Source: Methylobacterium persicinum
GTDB taxonomy: Bacteria; Pseudomonadota; Alphaproteobacteria; Rhizobiales; Beijerinckiaceae
NCBI RefSeq assembly: GCF_022179525.1
Contig: NZ_BPQX01000031.1
Location: 1-64,000 of the forward strand
Length of the DNA stretch: 64,000 bases
Direction of reading: 5' to 3'
In this document: positions 52,956-61,764 of the stretch, piece after piece
How positions within the stretch are numbered: the stretch's first letter is position 1
How the letters are laid out: each line of letters opens with the position of its first letter
Notes under the pieces: generated by a model
What the model was told of the DNA's origin: nothing
The model's input: only the letters and a program-made list of their open reading frames with translations
Database searches by the model: none
Position numbers and translations under genes: made by a program

Positions 52956-53721
52956 CGAGCACCTCGGCCATCGGGCGCAGGGCGACGCCCTTCGCGGCGA
53001 CATCGTCCCGCAGGCGGCGGGCCAGGGCGACGGCGCCCGGCGTATCCCCGTGGACGCAGATCGTGTCGATCCGCGTCGGAATGCGCCGCCCGGACAGGGC
53101 TGTGATCGCCCTGTCCTCCAGCATCCGCGCCACGCGCTCCGCAACGGCCCCGGGATCGTGCAGGACGGCGCCGGGGAGCTTGCGCGAGACGAGGGTGCCG
53201 TCATCGGCATAGGCCCGGTCGGCGTAGACTTCACGGGCGATGGGCAGGCCGAGCCGCTCGCCGGCCCGCTCCGTCTCGAGGCCGGGCATCACGACGAAGA
53301 TCAGGTCGCGGTCCAGCGTCCGGATCGCCCGGGCGACGGCGAGGGCGAGGTCCACATCCTCGTTGGCCATGTTGCCCATCGCCCCATGGGTCTTCACGTG
53401 GCGCACCGGGCAGCCGGCATCCTGGGCCAGGGCCAGGAGGGCGCCGACCTGATAGAGGACCGCCTTCTCGATATCCGCCGGGCGCTCGCCGTGGATCGGC
53501 CGCCGGCCGAACCCCCAGAGATCGAGGAAGCTCGGGTGGGCGCCCGCCTGTACCCCGTTCGCGGCGGCGAGGCGCAGCGTCTCGTGCATCACCAGCGGGT
53601 CGCCGGCATGGAAGCCGCAGGCGATGTTGGCCGAGGTCGCCACGGCCAGCATCTCCGCGTCGTCGCCGAGGCGGTAGACGCCGAAGCCCTCGCCCATGTC
53701 GCAGTTCAGATCGACGATCAT
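52948..53721 (-). CDS. pxpA: 5-oxoprolinase subunit A (LamB/YcsF family)
   Basis: 257 residues from the ATG at 53721, where the family start MIVDLNCDMGEGFG lies. Further signatures are NIACGFHAGDPLVM, GAHPSFLDLWGFGRRP and HVKTHGAMGNMA. The longer frame to 53760 would add 13 residues unlike the family. PxpA is the hydrolytic subunit for 5-oxoproline cleavage. Confidence 0.9.
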   Translation of the reverse strand: MIVDLNCDMGEGFGVYRLGDDAEMLAVATSANIACGFHAGDPLVMHETLRLAAANGVQAGAHPSFLDLWGFGRRPIHGERPADIEKAVLYQVGALLALAQDAGCPVRHVKTHGAMGNMANEDVDLALAVARAIRTLDRDLIFVVMPGLETERAGERLGLPIAREVYADRAYADDGTLVSRKLPGAVLHDPGAVAERVARMLEDRAITALSGRRIPTRIDTICVHGDTPGAVALARRLRDDVAAKGVALRPMAEVLGV

Positions 53722-53743
53722 CGGTGCATCCTTTCGCGCGGGT

Positions 53744-55018
53744 TCACTCGGAGGCGACAAGGTGGGCGACCAGGGTCGCGGCGGCGCAGAGATCCTCGAT
53801 CCGCATCGCCTCGTGCGGATTGTGGCTGCCGTTCTGGTTGCGGATGAAGATCATCGTGCTCGGCACGCCCTGGCCGGCGAGGGTCGCGGTGTCGTGCCCC
53901 GCCCCGCTCGCCATGGTCCGGAACGGGATCGCGAGACGGCGGGCATGGCCCGACAGGGCTTCGATCAGGGCCGAACTCATCCGCGCCGGGGTGCTGCCCG
54001 TCCGTTCGCCGAGGGCGAAGCGCACGCCGCGAGCCGCTTCGATCTCGGCGACCCGTTGGGCTAAGGCCGCCTCGATCCGGTCGAGCAATGCGGGCTCGGT
54101 GCTGCGCACGTCGAGGCAGAAGCGGACCTCCCCCGGGATCTTGGCGAAGGCGTGCTGGACGGGATCAGTGCCGACCTCGCCCAGCGTGATCGTCGCCGGG
54201 CATCCTTCCTGCTCCAGCCGGCCCCACAGGGCATCGAGGCCGGTGATCAGGTCGGCGAGGGCGAAGACGGCGTCGCTGCGCTCGCTCCGCGCCACGGCGC
54301 CGGAATGGCCGTAGCGCCCGAAGCAGGCGGCCTTCCGGTAGCGAAAGCTGCCGCTGATCGCCGTGACGAAGCCCACCGGGATCCCGGCCTCCTCCAGCGC
54401 CGGCCCCTGCTCGATGTGCATCTCCACGAAGGCGTGGATCCGGGTGGGGTCGAGCAGCCTTTCCCCCCGCGCCACCGCGTCGGGGTGCAGGCCAAGCGCG
54501 GCCATGTGCGCGCGCAGGCTGCGTCCGGAATCGGTGCGGGGCAGGTCGAGGGTTTCGGGCGGCAGCAGGCCGAAGGCGGCCCGGCTCCCGACATAGGAGG
54601 CGGGGAACCACACGCTCTCCTCGGCCCGGAACACGGCCACCGTCACCGGGCGCACGGGCACGAGCCCCGCGCGGCGCAGGGCCTCGACGGCCGCCAGGGC
54701 GCCGATCACCCCAGCCGCACCATCGAAATTGCCGCCGTGGGGCACGGTGTCGACATGAGAGCCGACCATCCAGGGTGCCAGCGCCGGGTCGCGCCCAGGC
54801 ATGGTCAGGAAGAGGTTGCCGGCCGCATCGGTGTCCGGGCTTAACCCCAGCGACAGCCCGGTCGCCCTCATCAGGGCATGGGCCTGCTCTTCCCCCTCTC
54901 CATAGGCGGCGCGGGTGACCCCGGGCTCGTCGCGGCTGAAGGACATGAGCCGCGCGAACAGGCCGGCGCAGAAGTCCGGGTCGATGGCGAGGCCACCCGC
55001 CGCCCCGAACCCGCTCAT
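53744..55018 (-). CDS. M20-family Zn-dependent amidohydrolase (allantoate/N-carbamoyl amino acid hydrolase type)
   Basis: 424 residues. Metal-binding residues are visible in GSHVDTVPHGGNFDGAAGV, FRAEESVWF, FVEMHIEQGP, and HNPHEAM. RFCLDVRS belongs to the dimerisation domain, and SGAGHD near the end is characteristic of the allantoate amidohydrolase/N-carbamoyl-L-amino-acid hydrolase group. These cleave a terminal carbamoyl or ureido group to release ammonia and CO2. Position between a hydroxyacid dehydrogenase and PxpA suggests a pathway that ends in amino acids. ATG overlaps the upstream stop (ATGA). Confidence 0.85.
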   Translation of the reverse strand: MSGFGAAGGLAIDPDFCAGLFARLMSFSRDEPGVTRAAYGEGEEQAHALMRATGLSLGLSPDTDAAGNLFLTMPGRDPALAPWMVGSHVDTVPHGGNFDGAAGVIGALAAVEALRRAGLVPVRPVTVAVFRAEESVWFPASYVGSRAAFGLLPPETLDLPRTDSGRSLRAHMAALGLHPDAVARGERLLDPTRIHAFVEMHIEQGPALEEAGIPVGFVTAISGSFRYRKAACFGRYGHSGAVARSERSDAVFALADLITGLDALWGRLEQEGCPATITLGEVGTDPVQHAFAKIPGEVRFCLDVRSTEPALLDRIEAALAQRVAEIEAARGVRFALGERTGSTPARMSSALIEALSGHARRLAIPFRTMASGAGHDTATLAGQGVPSTMIFIRNQNGSHNPHEAMRIEDLCAAATLVAHLVASE

Positions 55019-56079
55019 GCCGAGACCCCGGCGGACGACTCACGCTGCCGCCGCCGATCCCAGGCCGCCGGGTTGACGAGGTTCGGCGGGCGACGGCCGG
55101 CGAGCACGTCGATCACCTGGCCCGCGACCCGCTCCGCGGCGCGGATCAGGGCCGCCTCGGTGGACGCGGCGACATGGGGTGTGAGGATCACCCGCCGCTC
55201 TCGGTGGAGCGGATGATCGTGCGCGAGGGCGTCCCCCGACACCACGTCGAGCCCCGCGCCGGCGATGGTCCCGGCGGCGAGGGCCTCGGCCAGGGCGTCC
55301 TCGTCCACGAGGGCACCCCGGGCGGTGTTGATCAAAAAAGCGCCAGCCTTCATCCGGCCGAGCTGATCGCGACCGATCAGGCCACGGGTCTCCGCCGTGA
55401 GCGGCAGGTGCAGGGAGACCACGTCGGCCCGGGCGAGGAGGTCCGGCAGGGAGGCGGCGCGATCGGCTCCCAGCGCCTCGAAATCCGCATCCGGCCGCGT
55501 CGGGCCGTAGGCGAGCACCTTCATGCCGAGCGCCCCCGCCAGCCGGCCGGTCGCCTGTCCGATGGCCCCGAACCCCACGAGACCCAGCGTCAGACCGGCG
55601 AGCTCCACCAGCCGCGCGCCGTAGCGGAAATCGTGGTCGCCCTCCCGCATGGCGCGGTCGGCCTGCGGGATCGCCTTGGCGAGGGCGAAGATGAGGCCGA
55701 TCGCGTGCTCGGCGACGGACAGGGCGTTGGCGCCCGGCGTGTTGACGACCACGATCCCCGCCCGCGTCGCTTCGGGCACGGCCACGGGGTCGGTCCCGGT
55801 ACCGTGGACCCCGATCACCCTCAGCCGGGGCGCAGCCGCCACCGCTTCGGCGGGGAAGCCGCCGTTGCGGGTGATGACCGCGACGCAATCGGCCGCCTCG
55901 CGGGCGAGAGTCGCCGGGGCGAGGCTCGTCGCGGACCGGATTGCGAGCCCCGCGTCCCGGAGGCGCGCGAGCCCGGCTGCGTGGATCGGCTGAACGATGA
56001 GGCAGATGCCGGACGCCCCCGTGGAGGGCCGGACCGGGTCAGAAAGCTCGTTGAACACGTTCGAGGCAGCCCTGCTCAA
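55015..56079 (-). CDS. D-2-hydroxyacid dehydrogenase family protein
   Basis: About 354 residues if started at TTG 56079; GTG 56058 is an alternative start. The NAD-binding GLVGFGAIGQATGRLAGAL, the substrate-binding NTPGANALSVAEHAIGLI, NTARGALVDEDALAEAL and the catalytic His in VILTPHVAASTEAA are all present, as in 3-phosphoglycerate dehydrogenase relatives. It presumably reduces or oxidises a 2-oxo/2-hydroxy acid. First gene of the minus-strand arm, and overlaps the M20 gene. Confidence 0.85.
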   Translation of the reverse strand: MSRAASNVFNELSDPVRPSTGASGICLIVQPIHAAGLARLRDAGLAIRSATSLAPATLAREAADCVAVITRNGGFPAEAVAAAPRLRVIGVHGTGTDPVAVPEATRAGIVVVNTPGANALSVAEHAIGLIFALAKAIPQADRAMREGDHDFRYGARLVELAGLTLGLVGFGAIGQATGRLAGALGMKVLAYGPTRPDADFEALGADRAASLPDLLARADVVSLHLPLTAETRGLIGRDQLGRMKAGAFLINTARGALVDEDALAEALAAGTIAGAGLDVVSGDALAHDHPLHRERRVILTPHVAASTEAALIRAAERVAGQVIDVLAGRRPPNLVNPAAWDRRRQRESSAGVSA

Positions 56080-56278
56080 AAATACCGCTTGAATGCCATT
56101 GGTATACCGAGGAAGCTATCTCAGCACTCAAATGTTGGCAACGAAAAAAGCGCAATCAGATCCAGAAAACAAAAACTATTCCGATCTCAATTCGAGATAT
56201 ATGACAATATCACTCTTATAAATCTGCATGTTGCAGGTCTTCCGGGACTGTTTTCACGATAAATAGTTAGGTTAGACG
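56080..56278. promoter_or_regulatory. AT-rich divergent promoter region
   Basis: About 200 bp that separate the hydroxyacid dehydrogenase/pxp arm from the ABC-importer arm. It is much richer in A+T than surrounding genes. It contains GGTATACC (56101) next to the minus-strand start, and AT-rich stretches such as CTCTTATAAATC near 56210 that could hold plus-strand promoter boxes. Confidence 0.6.
56101..56108. promoter_or_regulatory. Possible GntR/FCD operator core (GGTATACC)
   Basis: Perfect 8-bp palindrome within ATTGGTATACCGAG, 22 bp upstream of the hydroxyacid dehydrogenase start. GntR regulators of the FCD subfamily often bind short palindromes with a GTATAC-type core. The GntR gene at 58754 is the likely binder. 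A single short site, so this remains a suggestion. Confidence 0.45.
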
Positions 56279-57085
56279 ATGACGCAGGTTGAGACTGCTC
56301 CGCCGCTCCTCCTGAAGATCAGGAAGCTGCACAAGAGCTACGGCGCCAACGAGGTTCTGAAGGGCATCTCCCTCGACATCCACGAGGGCGAGGTCGTGTC
56401 GATCATCGGCGCGAGCGGCTCGGGCAAGAGCACTTTCCTGCGCTGCCTCAACCTCATGGAGACGCCGACCTCCGGCTTCATGGATTTCGAACGGTTCGCC
56501 TTCGACTACGAGGAGGGCGCCCGGCGGCAGCCGACCCCGCAGCAGCTCTGCGAATTGCGGGCGCGCATCGGCATGGTCTTCCAGAGCTACAATCTGTGGC
56601 CGCATATGACGGTGCTGGAGAACGTCATCGAGGCGCCGATCCGGGTGCGCCGGATGCCGCGCCGGCAGGCCGTGGCGGAAGCCGAGGCCCTCCTCCAGCG
56701 TATCGGCCTCTACGAGAAGCGGCACGCCTATCCCTCGAAGCTCTCGGGGGGGCAGCAGCAGCGCGTGGCGATCGTCCGCGCCCTGGCGATGGCGCCCAAG
56801 GTGATGCTGTTCGACGAGGTCACCTCGGCCCTCGACCCGGAATTGGTGGGCGAGGTGCTGGCGCTGATGGGCTCCCTCGCGGCGGACGGGATGACGATGC
56901 TCCTCGTCACCCACGAGATGGCCTTCGCCCGGGATGTCGGCACCCGCACCCTGTTCTTCGATGGCGGGGTGATCGCGGAAGACGGGCCACCCGAGGAGAT
57001 CATCGGCAGGCCCCGCAGCGAGCGCCTGTGCCAGTTCCTCCGTCGCGTGCAGCACGCGCCCGCGACCGCCGGAGAGACGGCATGA
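56279..57085 (+). CDS. Polar-amino-acid ABC transporter ATPase (HisP/GlnQ type)
   Basis: 268 residues. Walker [13 protein letters not shown]-loop [18 protein letters not shown], signature [15 protein letters not shown], and Walker [29 protein letters not shown] is the hallmark of the polar-amino-acid branch. Together with the next two genes it forms a complete importer with one permease type. Confidence 0.9.
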   Translation: MTQVETAPPLLLKIRKLHKSYGANEVLKGISLDIHEGEVVSIIGASGSGKSTFLRCLNLMETPTSGFMDFERFAFDYEEGARRQPTPQQLCELRARIGMVFQSYNLWPHMTVLENVIEAPIRVRRMPRRQAVAEAEALLQRIGLYEKRHAYPSKLSGGQQQRVAIVRALAMAPKVMLFDEVTSALDPELVGEVLALMGSLAADGMTMLLVTHEMAFARDVGTRTLFFDGGVIAEDGPPEEIIGRPRSERLCQFLRRVQHAPATAGETA

Positions 57086-57119
57086 GCCCCCGGCCGATCA
57101 GCGGGAAGAGCGAACAGCG

Positions 57120-57803
57120 ATGAGCGTCGCGGCTTTACAGGATTGGTGGCTCACCTTCTCGGATGAGATCGTCACCTACGGCCCCGGTTTCCTGTCGGCG
57201 ACCGTGATCGTGCTGGGCGTCACGGTGGCGAGCATCCTGGTGAGCTGGGTCTGCGGCCTGCTTGGAGCCCTGGGCAAGCGCTCGTCCTTCGCGCCCTTCC
57301 GCGCTCTGGCGAGCTTCTACGTCTGGTTCATCCGGGGCACGCCGACGCTGATCCAGGTCTTCATCGTCTATTTCGGAATGCCGCAAGTGGGCATGAAGCT
57401 CTCGCCCCTGACCGCCGGCATCATCGCGCTGGGCGTCAGCAGCGGTGCCTACGTGGCCGAGACCATCCGTGCCGGCCTCGCGGCGATCCCCCGGGGTCAG
57501 GTCGAGTCGGCCCTGGCCCTCGGCATGAACCCGCGGATCATGATGGTGCGGATCGTCCTGCCGCAAGTCTTCCGCATGATCCTGCCCTCGCTCACCAACG
57601 AGGCGATCTCGGCGGTCAAGAACACCTCGCTCCTGTCGACGATCACGGTGGTCGAACTGACGCTCTACGCGCAGCTCATGATCGCCACGACGTTCCGTCC
57701 GTTCGATTTCTACATTGCGGCAGCGCTGATCTACCTCGTCCTGACGTCGATCCTGTCGCAGCTCTCAGCCTACTTCGAGCGGCGCTACGCCCGCCTGTCG
57801 TGA
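57120..57803 (+). CDS. Polar-amino-acid ABC transporter permease (HisM/GlnP type)
   Basis: 227 residues with five helices. Segments YVWFIRGTPTLIQVFIVYF and AYVAETIRAGLAAIPRGQ are the family signatures; the EAA loop is ESALALGMNPRIMMVRIVLPQ. Only one permease gene is present, so the channel is presumably a homodimer. The gene starts 34 bp after the ATPase. Confidence 0.9.
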   Translation: MSVAALQDWWLTFSDEIVTYGPGFLSATVIVLGVTVASILVSWVCGLLGALGKRSSFAPFRALASFYVWFIRGTPTLIQVFIVYFGMPQVGMKLSPLTAGIIALGVSSGAYVAETIRAGLAAIPRGQVESALALGMNPRIMMVRIVLPQVFRMILPSLTNEAISAVKNTSLLSTITVVELTLYAQLMIATTFRPFDFYIAAALIYLVLTSILSQLSAYFERRYARLS

Positions 57804-57870
57804 GCCTCCCGACGCCGCGGGACGGGCCGCGGCCGACACCTCCCGCCCCTCGCCCGTACCGGAGATCGCC

Positions 57871-58668
57871 ATGAACCGCCGCCACGTGCTCGCCCTGGCC
57901 ACCCTCTGCGCCGGCCTTATCGCCTCCCCAGCGCTCCGGGCGGCCGAGGGCAAGCTGGAACTGATCGAGCCCGGCAAATTGATCGTGGCCACCGACAGCA
58001 CCTTCGCGCCCTTCAGCATGCGCACGCCGGGCGGCGAGCTCGACGGGCTGGAAGTCCGGGTGATGCGGGAGGTCTGCCGCCGGCTCGGGCTCGAATACCA
58101 ACCGGTCAACATCAAGTTCGACGCCCTGCTCGTCGGCCTGTTGGCCGACCAGTACGACATCACCAGCGAATCGATGGACATCACCCCCGCCCGCCAGAAG
58201 CAGGTCGCCTTCGCAGACGGATGGCTCGAATCCGGCGCGCGGATCGTCACCCGCACGGATACCGGGATCAAGGGACCGGACGACCTGAAGGGCCGGAATG
58301 TCGGTGCGCTCTCGGCCTCGACCTTCGGCAAGCTCGCCGAAGAGCACGGCGCCACCCTCAAGAGCTACAAGACGGCCGCGGACGCGATGCAGGACCTCGT
58401 CGGGGGCAACATCGATGCGGTGATCAACGACGCCGTGGCCGGCAATTACGCGATCAAGGCCCGCAAGCTGCCGCTGGTGATGATCGAGACACCGCTCAGC
58501 ACGGTGCAGAAGGGCTTTGCCATCAAGAAGGGGAAGCCGAACCTCCACGCGGCCGTCAACAAGGCGCTGGGCGAGATGATCGCCGACGGCACATACGCCA
58601 AGCTCGTCACACCGCTCATCGGCTACGACCCGGCGCCGAAGGAGCCGATCCGGACGCCCGCCATGTGA
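57871..58668 (+). CDS. Periplasmic amino-acid-type binding protein
   Basis: 265 residues. Signal peptide MNRRHVLALATLCAGLIASP followed by ALRAAEG. The SBP family 3 fold is marked by KLIVATDSTFAPFSMRTPGG, then DGLEVRVMREVCRRLGLEYQ, and SMDITPARQKQVAFADGW. It would deliver an amino-acid-like ligand to the importer. Given its neighbours the ligand may be 5-oxoproline, a hydantoin-like compound or an N-carbamoyl amino acid; the sequence does not decide. Confidence 0.88.
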   Translation: MNRRHVLALATLCAGLIASPALRAAEGKLELIEPGKLIVATDSTFAPFSMRTPGGELDGLEVRVMREVCRRLGLEYQPVNIKFDALLVGLLADQYDITSESMDITPARQKQVAFADGWLESGARIVTRTDTGIKGPDDLKGRNVGALSASTFGKLAEEHGATLKSYKTAADAMQDLVGGNIDAVINDAVAGNYAIKARKLPLVMIETPLSTVQKGFAIKKGKPNLHAAVNKALGEMIADGTYAKLVTPLIGYDPAPKEPIRTPAM

Positions 58669-58753
58669 GTGAGCGCCGGGACGCCCTAAGACAACAACCC
58701 ATAAAAAGAAGGGATCGGGGGCGGCCCCCACAGGCCGTCCCGGGAGGAACCGG

Positions 58754-59434
58754 ATGAAGACCCTCGACGCATCGTCCTACACGACCGCGCTCGGCGCCCG
58801 TCGCGAGCAGAGCCTCGGCCAGATGGCCTATGACAGGCTGCTCGACATGCTGGTGCGGCGAGACCTTCCGGCCGGGACCGTGCTGCATGAACGCCGCCTC
58901 GCCGAATTGCTCGACATCTCGCGCACGCCGACCCGCGAGGCGATGTCGCGGCTGGAGACCGAAGGGCTGATCGAACGGCAGCCCGGTGGGATGCTCGTCG
59001 TGAAGGAATTCTCCCTCCGCGAGTTGATCGAGATCCTGCATGTCCGCCGCCTGCTGGAGCGGGAGAGCGTGATGCTCGCCACCGGCCGGATTCCCGATGC
59101 CGCGTTGAAGGATCTGCAGATGCAGATCGAGGCGTTGCTCGCCGCGGGCGACCCCGATGCGCCGGGCAACTGGGAGGTCGACCGCCGTTTCCATGAGCTG
59201 ATCGCCGACAGCAGCCACAACGCGATCCTCGCCAAGACGATCAAGGACCTGCGGCTCAAGACGCAGATGTTCAACCTGAGCCGGATGCCCGAGCGGTTCG
59301 AGGCCGTGCACCGCGAGCACCTCGCGGTCGTCGCCGCCCTGCGGGCCGGGGACGCCGCGGCGGCGGCGGATGCCATCGCGGCCCATCTCGAGAACTTCAA
59401 GCAGGGCATCATCCGCCGCCTGAGCGAGTTCTGA
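58754..59434 (+). CDS. GntR-family (FCD subfamily) transcriptional regulator
   Basis: 226 residues. The winged helix spans residues 18-85 (AYDRLLDMLVRRDLPAGTVL, then RLAELLDISRTPTREAMSRL). The FCD effector domain has metal-ligand candidates in DRRFHELIADSSHN, HREHLAVVAAL and AAHLENF. Most likely controls the importer and the divergent hydrolase arm in response to a carboxylate substrate. A GC-rich hairpin (58719-58740) lies just before its ribosome site. Confidence 0.88.
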   Translation: MKTLDASSYTTALGARREQSLGQMAYDRLLDMLVRRDLPAGTVLHERRLAELLDISRTPTREAMSRLETEGLIERQPGGMLVVKEFSLRELIEILHVRRLLERESVMLATGRIPDAALKDLQMQIEALLAAGDPDAPGNWEVDRRFHELIADSSHNAILAKTIKDLRLKTQMFNLSRMPERFEAVHREHLAVVAALRAGDAAAAADAIAAHLENFKQGIIRRLSEF

Positions 59435-59449
59435 GGCGGAGGCCGCACG

Positions 59450-60616
59450 ATGCACGACTTCGCCGACCTGTGCGGCTGCGAAGCGGCCTTCCCGAGGGAG
59501 GAGTTCGCCATCCGCCAGGCGGCGGCACGGGCCGCGATCGCGGCCGCGGGCCACGATGCCCTGGTGGTGACCGGCCCGGAGACGATCTACTGGCTGACCG
59601 GCCGCCAGACGGCGGGATACTTCGCCTTCCAGGCCCTCATCCTCCCGGTGGAGGGGGAGCCGGCCCTGCTGGTGCGCCAGCTCGAACTTCCGGGGGCGGC
59701 GGCCAACACATGGCTCGACGACATCGAGGCCTACCCGGACGGGACCGACCCGGCCGACGCCCTGGCGGCCCTCGTGCGGCAGCGCGGCTTCACCCACCCC
59801 GCGATGGAGCGGGACGGCTGGTTCGTCTCGGCCGCCCTTGTGGCGCGGATCGGCGCGGCGCTGGGCATCGATCCGCTCCCCGACGCGTCGGGATTGATCG
59901 GCCCCCTGCGCATCGTGAAGTCCCCGGCCGAGTTGGAGGCGGTCCGGGCCGCAGCCCGGTATGCGCAGGCCGGGCTCGCCGCGGGCCTCTCCGCCTGCCG
60001 GGCGGGCACGGACGAGAACGCAGTCGCCGCCGCCATGCTCGCGGCCGCCACGGCGGCGGGGTCAGAGGCGATGGCGATGGAGCCCCTGGTCTCGTCGGGC
60101 CCCCGGAGCGGACTGCCGCACATGACGTGGCGGCGGCGCCGGCTGGAACCGGGCGACGCCGTGTTCCTCGAACTCGCGGGCAGCCATGCCCGCTACCACG
60201 CCGCGTTGATGCGCAGCGTCTGGATCGGCCCACCGCCGGCCGAGGCGCAGCGGATGATGGATTGCGCCCTCCGGGCCCTGGATGCGGCGCTGGCCGCGAT
60301 CCGCCCGGGCCATCCCTGCTCGGCCCCGCACGAGGCTGCCCAAGCCGTCATCGACGCGGGGGGCTATGGCCCCGCTTTCCGCAAGCGCATCGGCTACTCG
60401 ATGGGGATCGCCTTCGCCCCGGATTGGGGAGAGGGAAGCCTGCTCAGCCTGTTCACCGGGATCGACCGTCCGATCGAGCCCGGCATGGTCTTCCACCTGC
60501 CGGCGACCCTGCGCCGCTACGGCGCCTGGACGGTGGGCGCCTCCGAGACGGTCATCGTCACCGCCCACGGCGCCGAGCCCCTCTCCGACCTGCCCCGTGC
60601 CCTGGCGGTGCGGTGA
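59450..60616 (+). CDS. M24-family (creatinase/ectoine-hydrolase-like) hydrolase lacking metal ligands
   Basis: 388 residues. The N-terminal creatinase-type domain (ALVVTGPETIYWLTG) is followed by a pita-bread domain. Where metallo-aminopeptidases have two Asp ligands, this protein reads VFLELAGSHARYHAALMRSV, with neither Asp. The same pattern, together with FPREE near the start, HMTW and IGYSMGIAFAPDWGEGS, is seen in ectoine hydrolase (DoeA/EutD) and relatives, which work without the dinuclear metal site. No doeB or eutBC homologue is nearby, so ectoine itself is unproven. It starts 16 bp after the GntR gene and is probably co-transcribed. Confidence 0.85.
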   Translation: MHDFADLCGCEAAFPREEFAIRQAAARAAIAAAGHDALVVTGPETIYWLTGRQTAGYFAFQALILPVEGEPALLVRQLELPGAAANTWLDDIEAYPDGTDPADALAALVRQRGFTHPAMERDGWFVSAALVARIGAALGIDPLPDASGLIGPLRIVKSPAELEAVRAAARYAQAGLAAGLSACRAGTDENAVAAAMLAAATAAGSEAMAMEPLVSSGPRSGLPHMTWRRRRLEPGDAVFLELAGSHARYHAALMRSVWIGPPPAEAQRMMDCALRALDAALAAIRPGHPCSAPHEAAQAVIDAGGYGPAFRKRIGYSMGIAFAPDWGEGSLLSLFTGIDRPIEPGMVFHLPATLRRYGAWTVGASETVIVTAHGAEPLSDLPRALAVR

Positions 60617-60755
60617 GGCCGCCCGTCCATCCCGACAGCCTGAACGATCGTCGCCGAAGACGGGGATCCTTTCTCCTGTGACGGCCCTTTCGTTCGCGAA
60701 CACTCTCGCAGCTCCTGAGGGCAAGGCGCGAAATCCACCACCCACCGCCGGTTGT

Positions 60756-61172
60756 TCAGGTCTCACGAGGGATCGGCACAGGCGAGACCTCAAATCCTTG
60801 CGAGAGAAGATCTTTCAAGGCCTGTTCGGTTTGGTCGAGACGTTCCGCCGATCTCGGCTGCTCCTGCTCAAGCCATGAGAGCGTCACGTGAGCCAAGGCG
60901 GCCATGCCGGTACGGGTTGCCAGAGTGGCGTGAAGCGCCGAAACACCGCGCGTCGCCAGTGCAAGGGCAAGTGCCCCGGCCAGCGCCTCCCACTTCGACA
61001 GCTCGCGCTCATGGAGGGCGGGCGTCGCTGAGATGACGTCTTGCCAGGGCTTGGAGAGGGGACGGTCGGTCTCCAGACGCGTCGTCACCGACCGGAACGC
61101 CCGGAAAAGCGTGTCGATCGGCCCCGTCTCCGGCGGCGCCGCATTGATCGATGCCGTCGGGGCGTCCACCAA
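60756..61172 (-). pseudogene. TetR-family regulator remnant lacking the DNA-binding domain
   Basis: 138 residues at most, from TTG 61172 or GTG 61169, with a stop codon just upstream. The content, TLFRAFRSVTTRLETDRPLS, then ISATPALHERELSKWEALAG, ALATRGVSALHATLATRTGM and HVTLSWLEQEQPRSAE, resembles the C-terminal ligand-binding domain of TetR/AcrR regulators of the MftR type. The N-terminal helix-turn-helix is absent and cannot be found in other frames up to 61750. I read it as a decayed or truncated regulator. Confidence 0.55.
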
Positions 61173-61764
61173 AACGACGCATCAGCCGCCGAGAACAGCG
61201 ATCACGATCGGCCTCGTCTTAAGCCGATGAGACGTACCGGCAGTCGCAGAAAACCCTGCGCGTTGCCCCGAGAAACCGCCCCGGCGGCAACAACGCCAGG
61301 ACGCACGGGACATTCAATTTTCACCAGGAAGGCCTGGTGGAACTGGCAGTCGGACGCGAACTCGACGCTGCGCGCCATTTCCCTGTCTAAGCGAAAATAA
61401 AGTGAAAAGCTCCAGAGTTTACAGACCAATATACCAAATCTCGATGGTTTTAGCCACGGATTTTGGATGAAGGTCTCCGACGCACCCACATCGCACCAAT
61501 AGGCACCCGACCGCTTTACAAGCAGAAGCAACCCAAGCAGTCATTCCGTTGACAGCTATTTTCTGTCCCATCGACCTGCGCCGCCGAACGATTGGGTTGG
61601 GTGGGCTTGCGACGACCTGCTTCCGAGCCTTAACGAATGCAAGCGGTCATTGAATTCGTGCTTACTCTTGAATGCCATCAAAGACGGGATCAGCCCATTG
61701 CAAGGCTACTCTATAATACTTAATCGCGATCTGCCTCACCAAGCATGAAGAACTGTCGCGCTCT
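61173..61764. other. Intergenic, AT-rich stretch without a recognisable gene
   Basis: About 590 bp. The 109-codon minus-strand frame at 61202-61531 has no known domain and unusual composition. From 61390 onward the DNA is AT-rich compared with neighbours. This could be the scar of the event that removed the 5' end of the TetR remnant. No inverted ends of an insertion sequence were recognised. Confidence 0.5.

Noticed and set aside
59450-60616. Standard Xaa-Pro aminopeptidase
   Set aside because: The two Asp metal ligands are missing and the motifs follow the ectoine-hydrolase-like branch.
61202-61531. 109-codon minus-strand frame as the lost 5' part of the TetR remnant
   Set aside because: It contains no helix-turn-helix and is separated by stops from the remnant.
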